Source: Cladopsammia gracilis
Taxonomy: Eukaryota > Cnidaria > Anthozoa > Scleractinia > Dendrophylliidae
DNA length: 64,000 nt
Assembly: GCA_022457155.1 (NCBI GenBank)
Contig: JAJGOT010000258.1
Coordinates: 1,044,501 to 1,108,500, forward strand
Direction of reading: 5' to 3'
Shown: positions 23,101 to 37,500 of the stretch, piece after piece
Layout: each line of letters begins with the position of its first letter
How positions within the stretch are numbered: position 1 is the first letter of the stretch
The notes under the pieces: generated by a model
What the model was told of the DNA's origin: nothing
The model's database searches: none
The model's input: the letters and a program-made list of their open reading frames with translations, nothing else
Position numbers and translations under genes: made by a program

Positions 23101-23857
23101 TTAGTTATACAGCCGCCATCTTGGATCTGCCATCTTGGATTTCTGAAATTTCTTAAAACCTCTTAAAAACTGTCCAAATTGACTCAAAATTAATCAAAAC
23201 TAATAAGTAAAGGCTAAATAATGCAAAAATATAATTTTTTTATTAATACCAATAAAAATTGTTTTTCTTCAAACATGGCTGCCAAAATCTTGTTGCCATG
23301 GAAACATCAAGCCACGTGATCAATAAATTGTAGTATGAAATTGTTGCCAGATAAATTTTAGGAAAAGTCACAAGTTGGATTATAGCTTTTAGTGAATACC
23401 CATTCAAGAATTGAAGTTATGAATGCTGAAAGTTAGCATGTACTTTGTCAACTATTTGGTGTATTTTGACGTCCAAAACACAGCAAAATCTGTATGACAA
23501 TGCCCTTTTAAAGGCCCAGTATCACACAGAAGTGTGCAAGCACTAAATAAATATAACTTGACAATCATCAAGGAAGATTCATTGCTTGAAAGTGTTAGCA
23601 GTCGCGAGATTTAATTTTATTTTCCTATGTTAAGTATTGTAAAATTGAATGTGACAATAACAGGAAAATAAAATAAAATCTCACGACTGCTAACCCTTTC
23701 AAGCAATGAATCTTCCTCGGTGATTGTAAGGTTATAACTGAGAATATTCTCAGTTAATTTTTTTCTTTTGTCTTTTTTTTTTTTTTTTTACAGTGAAGAG
23801 GATATGAAGTTTATATCTGCAAAGACTCCAGGAAAAGTTTTTCAACCAGATCAGTGA
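20166..23857 (+). CDS. NDUFA7: NADH dehydrogenase [ubiquinone] 1 alpha subcomplex subunit 7, four exons
   Basis: Exons are 20166-20216, 20296-20342, 22516-22662 and 23794-23857. Introns are GT-AG and phases agree (0,2,2), giving 102 aa; human NDUFA7 has 113. It is an accessory (supernumerary) subunit of mitochondrial complex I on the matrix side, without a redox centre. Family features are the start [14 protein letters not shown], the [20 protein letters not shown] region, the hallmark [17 protein letters not shown] and [11 protein letters not shown]. The C-terminal part is shorter than in vertebrates, ending FQPDQ. A poly(A) signal lies at 24119. Intron 2 holds a MITE and G-rich sequence; intron 3 holds a strong inverted repeat. 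Confidence 0.94.
20420..20738. mobile_element. MITE with CAGGGTTCGTAC ends and ATTGA duplication
   Basis: The ends are CAGGGTTCGTAC and its exact reverse complement. ATTGA flanks both sides. The interior repeats GTCATGGAAA-type units many times. It lies in NDUFA7 intron 2. Confidence 0.78.
22157..22202. repeat. G-rich low-complexity tract
   Basis: This is nearly pure G with scattered A and T in NDUFA7 intron 2, a candidate G-quadruplex region and error-prone in assembly. Confidence 0.85.
23556..23742. repeat. 65-bp inverted repeat in NDUFA7 intron 3
   Basis: The arm at about 23560-23628 (AGGAAGATTCATTGCTTGAA...) recurs inverted at about 23671-23739 with few mismatches, leaving a loop of roughly 42 bases. 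It would form a long hairpin in the pre-mRNA about 50 bp before the last exon. Confidence 0.75.
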
Positions 23858-25541
23858 TTGATGGCCCCAAAACCAGAGTTTATTTAAAGCATTTGGATAA
23901 ATCTTTTGAAATAATTAATTCTGATACATGGAAGGCTGCATGCACATTGTAATATTGTTTTGGTGACTTTAGCTGTGATTGGTTAGAATAGACAAATATT
24001 TGTAGCCAAAGTGGACTGTGAAATACGATCAGTTTCAGTTTAGAGTTAATGAGAGTCAGAGTCATTGCTTTATTCTTGTATTTGTACATAATTTATAATT
24101 AAATGTTGTGACTAAAAAAATAAATGTCATTATTTTTTCCAAACATTAAATCAATATTTATTGCCATATTTCCTTGACTTTAACACCATGCTCCAAATGA
24201 TTGCTGGTTAACATGAGTGACTAAGTTTTAAATATACCCCCGGTGCTTATCCAATGTCTGTTTATTGATCCCAATCTCAGGTTAGGTCACAGGCAGCCCA
24301 AGCTTAGTATGCGATGGTGCCTTTTTTATTCAAAACAAATGATTTAGAGACTTTGTATGAGAAATTCATTTTAGTCTTATATATGCTAAAATAAAGCTTT
24401 AATGTAGGAATAAACTTCACCTACCTCAACATTGTGCTTTCATTGTGTCTTTTATGCAATTTGGGCGCAAATGATGTCCATTTTAGACGGTTTTGTGGGT
24501 TACGAGTTTTCACAATGTCGTTGGTTGTTTTGAGTGGAAATTTTAGGGAGGAAGAGACAGTTGAATTAAAACTCGCTGGAATCGCTTCGAATCAACCCCA
24601 AAACCACTCAAGACACAAGTAAACACACAAAGAAGTTCAGGTGAGCCAGTTTTATTCAAATATCGTTCCTAATTTTACGCTCAAATTCTAAGTGAATTTT
24701 CCCCATACAAATCCTTAAAGTGCCCATAACGTTTAATTTTTTATTTTCTCATCTGAATGTAAACCTCGGCGAAACAATTCAATTGTTTGAAGTTTTGAAG
24801 TCACGTGTTCCTTAATCTACGTCACGGATCCTTTGTTAACCAAGAGGTACCGAGAGGAGACTAATGTGAATGGTGTGCCAAAATGGCGGCAAATTTGAAC
24901 GCTTTAAAAAAAATCTAAAAAAATCGCATTTTAATTTAATCGCAAATTTTTTTCAAGGAAGTTCTTGTAGTAGTGTCTAGTTTCAGATAAAAAAAAATAA
25001 AAAAAGTAGGTTATGGGCACTTTAAAAATTCGCCATTACGCAACAGTCACCTGTAAGCATCACTTGAGCTTGGGCCACCTGTGGTACTACTAGAGTCTTT
25101 TATCGCGCTCTCGTCGCTCGCATATTACACGCCTCTCGAGTCTCTTATATTTTCTCTCTCAAGTTTGAAATGAATTTTGCTACTTTTATTGTTTACCTTT
25201 TCACGGCTTCCACTCTTTGGCGATTTCTGCCGTCGCTTCGTTCCAACGGTCATCACATCCCCCTCCCTTGCCAGTCTTGCCAGATCCCGCTCTACCTCCC
25301 GGCCGAGAAATATGTCACTCGAACAAAAGTTGGTAACCTGTGACGCCATAGGGAACAAGGTGTTCCTTGGACATGAGAAGGCCGTCCAGCTAGTCATGTT
25401 CTTTAACATGGTGTCCTGGGAGTGACTAAATAAATTCAATTCACTCCATTTTGAAAATGTACGACAAGATGTGTGGTTTAGACGTGCGTTTAAGGTAGCA
25501 AATGGTTCATCGGAGAGCATTATTTATTGCGGTTGACCAAA
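23858..25541. other. Spacer between NDUFA7 and the TRP gene
   Basis: It holds the NDUFA7 3' flank with AATAAA at 24119-24124, a TTAA-flanked MITE (24719-25021) and the presumed TRP promoter. I found no supported exon. Confidence 0.5.
24719..25021. mobile_element. TTAA-flanked MITE (303 bp)
   Basis: TTAA lies at 24715-24718 and 25022-25025. The ends AGTGCCCATAAC and GTTATGGGCACT are perfectly inverted. It fits a piggyBac-type non-autonomous element. Confidence 0.85.
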
Positions 25542-28500
25542 ATGGCGGTCGCAAAGCCGGAGGGAAAAGGCTCGTATGTTTCTTTATCAATGGACGACAT
25601 GAAAGAATCAAAAAACAGCGAAGATGGAAGCGATGACGAAGGAAAAAAACAGAAGAGGAATCTTCCGGCGGAAGAAAGTCGAACTTTAGAAGATTGTTTG
25701 AACGAGTTTAATGAAATATTCAGAAGGAAGGTAAGCTTAAGCTTAAGTCAAGCTCATTTTAAAGAACATAAGGACTTAGCATAGACTTGTCAGCCTTTTG
25801 AATTTGTTAGGCCACGGGACTTAACACTGATAGATATGCAGGGCCTGAACAATCAACGAGTCAATGATCAATGAAAGTCAATGGCAATTAATGTTTTTTG
25901 TGACTATCAATTTTAATCATTAAAATTTAATTATTATTGATTAAAGATTAATCAATATTAAAATATCAATTCATCAGTAAACAGACATTGCCATTGATCA
26001 GTTACTTCACAACGTCTATGACATTGTGTACAAATCATGCCCAACTCACACCAAAATCGTTGCGTAAGTTTACACATCAAGCAATTCGAAGATGCAATTT
26101 ATGTGACCTGGTACAAAAATTGCACTCAGAAAAACAACACTTATAACCGAAGTGTCGTGTCTTTAATTATTACAAATATTCTAGTTTAGTCATCTTATAA
26201 TTTCTGCGGAGCAAGCGCAGCGAGTGAGCGAGCAGCAACATAATCTGGATTTTAGAGAAAGTATGTAAGCTAGGACAAATTCTTGAATTCGTCACTTTTT
26301 ACCAGAATGCATTGCATTTTTAAACCAGAATGCACTGCATTGAGCCAGAATGCACTGCTCTCTGTTGGCATGAAATTTTTGTTTAACACTTTTGTTACAT
26401 GGATCAAAGCACCTTTGATGATCACGGTGTTATGTGAATATTACCGGGAAATATTCTTTTCATCCTTCACATGTCACAGCACTTTTTAGTCTCAGATTGT
26501 TATAAATAAGAAGGAATGTCAAATGATCATCGATTCTTGGCGACGATTAATTTCCAGATTTCAACATTTGCATACACTATCAGTTTTCAATCTGGCTTGT
26601 TGTGTTACAGATGGCAAAAGAAACATTCAGTCTTTACACTCACTGGCATTTTTTATTGAGTTTTGTTTAAAAAAACAAGATTTAAAGTGGGATTCCATAT
26701 TTCTAGTGTACATTTTCACACAGCAAAAGTACCATTTCACTAAAAATACTACCAAAAATCACTAAACTGTTATAGCGCCCTGAAAAAAAAAACCAATCAA
26801 TTGCATTTGAATTTTGGGCTTGCTCACATGACCATTTGGAGCGCCCAGATTGGTCACATGACATTATTCCTAACTGATCAGATCTGGTCGTAATAAACAG
26901 TCACGCAGTAGAAGGGGAAAGAGAACTTTTGTTTATTTATTCAAACAGGAGATTGATTTGTGAACAATTAAACAAGCTAAATGCAAGACATACCTGTAAA
27001 CTGCAAAATACCTGTAATCGGCGTGATTAAAGACCATAACGGAATTATGATCAAATTTCCTCGCTCGATTTGAAAGAGTGTACTGTACGTAAGACGAACT
27101 TATAGCCGAAAATTTTGTTGATGATTTTGTCTTCAAAATAATCTTCAAGATGATTTCTTTCAAATATTTAGTTCATATTCAAGACATTGCATCTTGTTTT
27201 TGTATGTTTTCTTTTATTTTAGACTGTCATTACTACATTAGTTTTCTACATACTGTCAGTTTACATTTGAATATAATTTATTACCGTTGATGCATGACCG
27301 GTCAACCGTAACGAATAATGCTCCCTGGAGATGTAAACAATAGAAAAAGCTCAAAACTTCTCAGCTCGCCAGCAGAGTAGTTTTTGCCATCATCTAATTG
27401 TGCCCGATGCAACTCAGATTTACAAGTGAAGAAACAAATTCTGAAGTAAAAATCAATAGATAAAATTAACTTTCTGAAATTCTCTCCTGTATCCATCTTC
27501 TTTGATTAAAAATCCTTTCTCACCAGCACTCCAAATAAATTTCTCGCCATTAAACTCTACAAATCAAACTTGTGGGAATCTCTCAAGGTGCTAAAATAAG
27601 ACCTTTGCCAATGAACCAATCAAATGCACCCGTTTGCCTTCCTTTGGGGCTCACTCCGTGTTTTAGCATTCATTTCAGGCAAAGTTGTTCTGCCCACATT
27701 GAGATATACAGTAGATAGCACATGACCAATTCAGGCAATCCAAATGGTCACGTGAGCAAGCCCAAAATTCAAATGCTTTCAATCCTTTTTTAACCCGTGA
27801 ATATACGCGCATGCGTAATGAACGGGTTATCGGTAACGACGGCAGATATGCAAATGAGTCACTCACTCGCTCACTCCTTCCATCAGCTGTAAACTTAGTG
27901 ACGTAATGCTTTGTTACGAATGCATTTTGTAACAAGAACAGCGTGAATACAGCGATAACAATAACTAAATTGGTGTAATCGAATATAAACAACAATAAGC
28001 TTAAAGATGTTTCGCATTTGGAGTCTTTAATGCAACGTTAAAATCGATCTAAAAGGAATTTTCAACTGAGACATGCGTTTTGATGGTTATCTGCCTTCAA
28101 GTAATAAAATTTATCCCATTACAAGTCAGTGGTCACGGTGGTCGAGTGGTTTAAATCGCGGACTTACATCCGAAAGGCCCAGGTTCGAAACTCGCTCGGG
28201 GCGTTCTTTTTTTTTTCTTTCTTCTTCGGACTGAACATTATGAAAGTGATGTACTGTATTTTTATTTTTTGCGTTTGTCAAAAATCCTTACGTTTAATTT
28301 AAAAAAAAAATTTGAACCGCGACAGAGTGAAAACATAAGCTTACCGCAATTATTGCCTTACGCGTTAGCATTTCAAATTCACGGGTTGGCTCTAAGGCGC
28401 CTTTGATTCGGGTGTGCTAACAGTTGAGTGATTTTGCTAGCATGTCATTATGCACCATTGTGTTTACCATGCAATAAAGCTGTATGAGACAAGAGAAAAT

Positions 28501-31500
28501 TGTCACACAGTACCACCTTCAATTGGTAAAGAAATTTTCTTTTGTTTATCCTATTTTCCGCAGCATTCACTCTCTATATGATATACTGGTACCGTATTTC
28601 CCCGAATAACAGCCAGGGGCAATTAATTTTTTCATTCCATAAGGGGGCGATTGTTTGAGGGGAGGTGATTAATCAAGAGGGGGGGGGGGATTATTTCAAC
28701 TACTGCACGCTAAAAGTGCTAACCTGCTAATTGGAGAGCTCCAAGAAATAGAGAAATACACTGTCATTATATGAAAACTATATGAAAACTGTGCTTTTGT
28801 AACTTTTCTGTAATTGTAGCAATTGTTTTTTTTTTATAAAAGAAGTGAATTTTTAACTTTATTCGGAGGATGCGAGGGGATGGTGGGCGATTAATCGAGG
28901 AAGGCGATTATGTAAAATACATGTATTTCCATCAAAGGGGGGTGATTATTCCAGGGGGGCGATTAATCAAAGGACAGCTATTATTGGAGGAAATATGGTA
29001 TACATGTGTATGTGCAATGTTATTGTAAGATCAACATCTTTTGAGAAGATACATAATAATCAGACCAGTATTAATTCTTTCTATACAGGTTCGAGACAAG
29101 TATTGCTCATCAGAGGATATTTCTTGGAGCAGTGCAGCTGATGAAGTCAAAGTTGAACTACTGACTGAAAGATATGAAGATGGTGGCAGGAGACTTTGTG
29201 ATGACCCTCTCCTTGTGCTTCTCAAGAAATGGCCTGCAAGTGAAAAGTGTTGTGAAAATCCAAGATTAATCGAGTCTCAGGTATCAGGATCTATGTTGCT
29301 ATGAAAACCACCAAACTGTGGAATGGAGCCAAATTTATGCCTCACTGCCCTTCCCCCATTCCTTGGTAGATTACAACAATGTAAGCTACATACAGCTAGC
29401 CGCTCATGTGTATTGCAGCACCTACACGCCCGTAAAATGCGTGTAAAGTCCATGTAGTACACACATTTTACACGCATTTAACGTGTGCATACACATGCAC
29501 GTGTAATAGAAAAGCCCAGTTACATTGTGTATGCATGTATTTCTTTTGTTTTCCAAATGCGCATATTTTGTTATTCTAACGCATGTACATGTAGTTTGAC
29601 AAAAATTTGAAAAGCGACCTATACACAATGAAAGGAAGTGAAACCCCAACACTGCACAATTAGCAGACTTTCCAAGATTGTGTATTATGGACTCGAGTAT
29701 CAATGAACAATAAGAATACTTCAGAAAATAATTGTTATAAAGGTCAAACTAAATTGAATTTCTTCCGAATTATGCTGTAAATGATACAAAGGATGGACGA
29801 AAGTAATGGGTATTTGTCTATAAATTAAGTACAGAAACATTCATGACAGGAAGCACTAATAAAAGCAAATTAAAAAGTGTTCAGAGTACAAACAGCTGAA
29901 ACAGAGTCAGCACAAAGTCCTCGAATGATACATGTACGGCAAATGTTTTGCGTTCATTACACGCACTTTTACATGACTTAATTGTGTAAATGAAGGATTT
30001 CATGTAATATTACACAAAATTTCATTTCTGCTGCGTGTAATTTGTTACACACGCAGTTGTGTGTAATTTGTTACACGCACTTGCGTGTGACTGCTTGTTA
30101 CATGCGCATCAAATGCGTGTAAAATGCATGTAAACTAAGTCTACTGCATGTGTGTTACGTGAGTGTAATGCTGCAATGCATGTGACTCGGTACTGTATAG
30201 TCAAACCTGTATTAAGCGGCCACCCTAGCCTCGGAACCTTGGAAAGTGGCTGCTCAATGCAGGTTGGTTGCTTAGTACAGGGGTCAATTTAAAAAAAAAA
30301 TACGAGTGGAATTTACAAGTGTAGCTATTGATTTCAACCTCTGAAACATTGGCAACACTTGTGAATTCCACTTATAATTTTAAGTTTTATTGAATTGATC
30401 CCAGGTTTATTGATGCAGAAATACTTTGTGGGCGTGGTCAAATGCCAATTTTATTAACAAACTGTATAATTACTATTGAACTTTCAACCCGAAGGTCAAC
30501 CGGTTTTGAGCATGGTCTCTGTCGTTCTGTTGTTTCCTTAGACAAGAAACTTTTCCATGATGTCTCTCTCCACCCAGTTGTATGAATCAGTGGGTATCGG
30601 CAACATAATGCTGGGGGGGGGGGGAGGTACCCTTGCAATGGACTGGCATTCCATCCAGGGGGGAGTAGTAATACTCTGTAAATCAATTTGAGTGACAACT
30701 TCAAACAGCTAGTCTTTTTTTATAAACTAATGTCAAAGGCATGAAACACTAGATTCCTCAGAATTTCATGGTATTTTTCAATAGTGGGGATGGGGACATT
30801 GATTGGGGCAGCAATGCCTAAATTTGGCTCCATTCCACTGTATTTTTCATGTTTTTTTTTTGTATAACAGAATGTTATTTTACTTTTGATATTATGGGGC
30901 TCAAGCCATACTATGACTGCTGTCTTGTTACTGTACCTCTCTCCCAACTCCCCTACCCCACCCCACCCCTCCCCCACCCCTCCCCCTTTATTTACAGATT
31001 GGCACCACCCTGTCAAGCTAACTAGGCAACAGTTATTAAAATAAATGACTGATGTGTTTAATTTGGTGATTAATTTAGACTATTGTTTATTGTGTTTCAA
31101 GATAAATCGTCTTGTTACAATAATCCTCAGTAAAGACAGTGCCAAGAAATACAAGTACTTTAAGGACAAAGATGAACTATCGTGGAAGACACCACTTCAT
31201 TTGGCGGCAGAGTTAAACTACACAACTGTTGCTCAATCCATTTTGTGTCACTACCCAGGACAGTTATATATCACAACAAATCCACATCCTGCTAATCAGA
31301 ATCGCAGAAGCCTTCCTGTTGAGTTGTCCTTAATGAGGCGCAATGATGATGTGTCTGCTTTCTTGATAGAGAACATGAAGCCTGAAAGGTACATGACTGT
31401 ATTAACTTATGCATGCCAAAGTTTAACAAATAGCATTTTACCCGAATGATAAAAATAGACTATCACAAAGCATCATAGGATCGAAATGCGGACAAACATT

Positions 31501-34500
31501 TCGATTCGACTGCTTCGCTAGCTTCGCTTCACTCCCTTCTGGATGTTAGTTATTTTTGCAGAATGGCAAAAAGGAATGCAACAAAACACTATTGCACAGG
31601 AAAACAAGACAAAACACATGAAAGTGCCTTCTTGTTTGTCTGCATTTCAATCTCATCATGTCCTGTGCGCTGCAACCATGACATCAATTTGAAATAATGC
31701 TATTGAGTTATGCAGTTTTTTTATGTGTATGTCTCCAATCGTACTCATCACAAATGACATCATAACGTCATCAAAGTTTCCGTGGATAGGCGATTGCATT
31801 CTAGTGCTCAAGTCTGATCCTTGCATTGGGAATGGCATCTGCAATGGCATTTGGAATATTCAGCAATTCTTCCCTGAGCAACGTGTAGCATCTTAGTGTA
31901 TACTTCCAATATTATTGTTGTACTGAAAGAATTGTATGGATACCAAAAATTAAACAATTATGGTGGGAGTGACAGTGACTGTATAAATAATAAAAATAGA
32001 ATTGAATGTCACAGAAGCTAGCTACAACATTTAAATCAGCTTTAACTACCAAGTGCTGTTTTGTAGAGCAATCGAGGTGGTAAATAAAAAGTTTAAAAAA
32101 CAATATCTAATCAGAGCAAGGAAAAAATAATAAATTAAATGTAGTTTATTTTGATTTTTTAAAGTCTGTGATAATTAATAACAAAACTATCTTTAAATTT
32201 GTTATTCTTTATTTATAGAGTCCTTAGACTGTTTAGCTGTGAGTTCCAAGAAAATCCCATCAGCTTTCAAGAGCTTGTGGAACATTCCCACATGAAGGTA
32301 CAGGCCTGCAGGGTTCATATCAGTGATGTAGGATAGTTGCCTTTGTATCCTTTTTATTTCCTTCACTGTTGAAGTAGTGATAAGAGTGTATGTTAAATGT
32401 AAAAAGTTGATTAAATAAAAATGCTGTGGTTTTTATGGTGATATATTTGTGTTTGCAAATATCTAAAAAAAGGATAGTTGCCTGGCATAGATTACACACC
32501 AATATTATTATAATTTTACAGGTGAGGTGAGCTGAGAGTCATCAGGGTTCAGAATACTTGACTCTCACAAAAGCATTAAATGCAGGGATCAGTAAAAATT
32601 TAGGAATAATATTGAACAAACTGATTATTAATTCTGGGAAACATACTTTTTAGACGCACAGGCATGGTATTTACTGATTTTTACTGGTTGGTTGTTGTCA
32701 ATGGCCCATATCGTAGACATGGGAGAACGCAGACGGCTTCTACTGTAAGTACCGCTGAGGAATGCTAGGAAAATTTCCTAGCATTCCTTACATACCTCAG
32801 CTTAAGACGCACCATGTTTCTTCCCCTTGAGACCGGCAAGGTGTCATAATCTGTTTCAATGTCACGGAGCATGTAATTAAATCGGAAACAAACCAGAAAA
32901 CGCCAAGTGAATATAATCTGAACCAAAATGTACAAACGTGTAGTGAAATAAGATCAAATTTTAGAAACAGTGTCATGAATCTGTGGAGTAACTTTGATAA
33001 ACTAGATGGCGGACTCCGGTGTGTGACAAAAGGCATTGTTGGAGTGCTAACTTCTCTCTGTGAATCTAAATTCTGAGAGGGCTCTAGATCTAGCAACCAG
33101 ATTAACTTGATAGCCTCGTACACGCGAAGCGTAATCTGAATTTCTAATATTTTCCTCAATTTTTTTTAAGAATGAATGAATGCTTCGCCTTTACTAAAAC
33201 TGATAAAACCTTTCCTGACGCCTGGAGCGTGGCATGCTGCCGGCAGGAATAGAAATGCGTGCAAACGTCAAATAAAGTAAAAAAAATCTCTCGCCTTTAA
33301 AGCTAGTATACAAAATCGCTTCACATGGGAGCAACTGATGAGGTTCACCAAAGAACCGAAACTTGAGTCTTGAGTATTTTTAAGCTCATTTGGACGCATA
33401 TAAAAATGTAAGCCGGCAGTCAGAAATCACTGGAATTATATTGCCTGGAATTATATTTCTGACATTGTATATTTATGTAACTGGCAACATTAATTATATG
33501 GTAACAAAGAAAGAAAGATTGTATATTTTAATCTTGGTCGTGAGAAATTAGAAAGATGTAATGTCCACAAGAGCCGACTTTCGCGCTCGCGTAATCACCC
33601 GCTCGACTATCCATGAAATATTTTTTTGCGGTTTCACCGCTCAGTCTTAGCGCTACCGCCAGAACAATAATCCCGCAAGCTAAACAGGCTTATTTAAGTT
33701 TAATCACACTCCTTTCGTTGTGGTCTTCAGTAGCTTACAAATCACTGACAAATTACCAGAAAATTCAGGGCAAAATTTCTAGGGAAGGGAAGGTGGTGCC
33801 CACGAGGTTCTCGCGCGTGCGTTTACAAAAATTATATCGCCTGTTGCGTCAACAATCGAGCCTTCTCTCCTTTGTTACAAAGACAGCTTTACTCCCCATG
33901 AGACGTTCAAGATTCATAAATAAAAACCTTTAACCCACAAATATTGACACGTTTATTGACAAGATCAACTATGCACAAAAGTTTTTCCTGATAAAACCTT
34001 TCCCAACGCTTGGAGCGTGGCCGGTATTAAACTGTGTGTATAAACGTCTCAATCGGTTTGAGATGCGCGCGAAATACAAAAATTGAGTCTTAGTTAATTT
34101 TTGTGCCTTTAGAGCTAGTGGTGTCTTCCAGGCTGCTTCACATGGGAGAAACCACCAAAGAACCGAAACTCAAGTCTTGCTTAAATAATATATCAAAAAT
34201 CACTTGCATCCGCCGTTCTCTACAAAACTGCAGTCATGATGAAGACTCAAATATTTCATGCTGGATGCAATACATGTACCGCCATACGTGTAACAACGGA
34301 AGTACTGCTTAATGTTCTTGTAGGACGGCCATAAAAATATATCGTTCCTTCAGGAACGATGAAATTCGGAAAAGTTTGCGTTATTTTCAGGAGAGAGGGT
34401 AGAGGGAGGGAAGCGTGACAGTATTCTAAGCCAATCACTGAGCGAGTTTGAGCTGGACAGCTCACTACTGAATTACATGACCGGGTTTTAAAAAAGTCTT

Positions 34501-37500
34501 CGCCGCCGAAACCGAAGTTTAAAGATCCTCCCGTGTCGACCCAAACGATGTTTTGGCGTTTGTATAATGGAAGACAGCAACAATGGATGAATGTCAAGCG
34601 TTAAAGAATCTGAAATTGATCAGTTCTAGCGGAGAATCGAAGTAATTGACTTTGAGAGTTGAGTGGTGTTGAACAATTGGTCGAGTGTACATGTAAACAT
34701 ACGTACGGCCGGTCATACTTTGTCATACTGTAAGGTAACTCAAAAGGCAAATATGATATTTAGACGGGATATTTACCTTTGAAATCTGATTATTGCTTCG
34801 AATAAATGTTTTGGCTTACTTCTGGAAAGATGTCTGGCGGATAAAGTGTTTTTTGTTGCGACAGGAAACCAATGAAAATTTCACGTATCATGTTTGCATA
34901 ATTAATTAGGTCAAATTTTATTTGCACCTGAGTCGATTCCTCTGCATGGATTTATTCTGCGAAGACCCTGGTGCTCTATATAACAAGGAAACTTTTTACT
35001 TTCAACTTTTTAATTGAACTACATATCAGTTTGAACCAATATGAGCTAATATACTATATGAGCTAATATAATATGAGCTAAATTTATAGGCAATTGTGGA
35101 ATAATTTTGCTAATCTGAGCTAATTAAATGCAACATATATTTTGGAAAGGTTATTTATTATCCTTTCATACGAGGCATAGCTATTCGCACACTTGTAAAA
35201 TAATACCTTTCAAGAAAATTAATAAAGAATAATGTTGTCCATTTTGACACAGCTGGCTCTGAGAAATTTCTCTGGCACTAGGGGTAAAGCCGGGCTTAAA
35301 TACTTTTTTTGTGCAAGCAGGATTTTTGCAAGGGCTGTCACCTTTTATAGCGATGGGCACATGATTAGTACTCAGTTTACCTTAAATTGAGCTGTATGAG
35401 GGGTGCCCTTCCGTTCAGATGGGCCAAAATATGAAGTGCAAACTAGCTGCATGATTAGTACTTTTATGTTATATCGAACTGTATGAGGTGTGCCACTGCC
35501 CAGTTCAGATGGACAATAATATTAAGTGTAAGCTGGCTGCATGATCAGTACTTTTATGTTATATCGAACTGTATGAGGTGTGCCACTGGCCAGTTCAGAT
35601 GGACAATAATATTGAGTGTAAGCTGGCTGCATGATTAGTATACTTTTATATTACATTGACCTGTATCTGATGTGTCAATTGCCAGTTCAGATGGACAATA
35701 ATATTAAGTGTAAGCTGGCTGTATGATTCACAGGAAAAAATACCTGATTCCCATTTTGGGATTTTTTTGGGTATTTATAGAACACCCACAAAATTCCCAA
35801 ATTTGGCAAAGTGAGACAAGTCCCAACCAGCAAATTTCCAAGGTTGGGACTTGTCTCACTCTTCCAAATTTGGGATTTTTGTGGGTATTCTTTAAATACC
35901 CTAAAATATCCAACATTGGGAACCTGGTATTTTTTCCTGTGATTAGTAACAGAAACCCATGGGTTTCTGTTAGTACTTTTATGTTACATCAAACTGTATG
36001 AGGTGTGCCACCGGCCAGTTCAGATGAGCAATAATATTAAGTGTAAGCTGGCTGTATGATTAGTAATTTTATGTTACATCGAACTGTATGAGGTGTGCCA
36101 CCGGCCAGTTCAGATGAGCCAAAATATTAAGTGCAAACTAGGTACATGATTAGTACTTTTATGTTATATCGAACTGTATGAGGTGTGCCACCTGCCAGTT
36201 TAGATGTGCCAAAATATTAAATGCAAACTGGCTGCATGATTAGTACTTTTAGCCAGTTCAGATGGACAATAATATTAAGTGTAAGCTGGCTGCATGATTA
36301 GTATACTTTTATGTTACATTGAACTGTATGAGGTGTGCCACCGGCCAGTTCAGATGGACAATAATATTAAGTGTAAGCTGGGTGCATGATCAGTACTTTT
36401 ATGTTACATTGACCTGTATGAGGTGTGTCACTTGCCAGTTCAGATGGACAATAATATTAAGTGTAAGCTGGGTGCATGATTAGTACTTTTATGTTACATC
36501 GAGCTGGGTGCGTGGTTTATAGTACTGTAGTGTTCAAGTCAGTGTAGGTCTTCAGTTTTTCCAGGAGAAATGCTTGCTCTACAATCTTGAATGTTTTTGA
36601 ATATTTCAAGCTCAGGTGGATGCATAAAATGTGATTAAGTTGGCTGCCAGTCAGAATCACACAGAATGCAATGCAATTAACCTGGAATTATATTGCCGAC
36701 ACTGTATATTTATGATACTTAGCAAAGAAAGAAAGGTTGTAAATTTTTAAAGCTTGGTCGTGAAGTAAGAAAGCTGTAATGTTTACAGGAGGAGATTTTC
36801 GCGCTCGCGGTATCACCCGCTCGACTATCTATGAAATAGTTTCTTTTCGCGGTTTTGCTGCTCGTTAGCTGCCGCCGCAACTTGATTTGCTCTCTAAAGC
36901 GAATAATCCCGCAAGCTAAGCGCACTCATTTCGTTGTGGTCTTTAGTGGCTTACGAATCATGAACAAATCCTAGAAAATTCAGGGCTAAATTTCTAGGGT
37001 TCTCAAAAATCATTATCACTATTTTTGTTTGCACTATTGTTTACATTTCGCACTTTGCACTGAAACTTGCTGTATGTCCATTAGGATTTTGCAAGTAAAT
37101 CATGTAGATGTAGATGAATACATGTATATACACTGTATTCATACCGTCCGAGTACGGGAAGATGCGCGCAAGCTTCTCGCGCGCGCGTTTACAAAATTAT
37201 ATCGCCTGTTGCTCTTTCAATCGAGCCTTCCTCCTTTATAACAAAGATAGCTTTGCAACCCAAGAGACATCCAAAATTTATGAAACTACATGTATTAGCA
37301 CGTTCCGATTTACAATAGCGACCAGCTCTTTGTTATAAAATTTCGCGCGCGCGTGCACGAAATTGCACCAAATATTATTTATGCGCAGCCAACAAAATAC
37401 ATACAATCGGAACTTCCCGCGTTCACGGTCAGTGTATATAATAATTGGTCTTTTAATATACGGGCACCAGCTTTTCATTTAAAAACACAGTAATTTGACT

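Noticed and set aside
28131..28203. Functional tRNA-Val(UAC)
   Set aside because: The anticodon-like loop fits, but the acceptor ends do not pair, the T stem is imperfect and the B box deviates.
32758..32788. microRNA precursor
   Set aside because: The 15-bp stem with a one-base centre is too short and too perfect for a typical animal pre-miRNA.
35341..36520. CRISPR-like regularly spaced repeats
   Set aside because: The units are contiguous 90-bp tandem repeats without unique spacers, inside a metazoan intron. It is a minisatellite.
37029..37338. Possible coding exon near 37.1 kb
   Set aside because: The sequence belongs to the dispersed repeat also present at 33.4-33.9 kb. No splice-supported frame matches a known protein.
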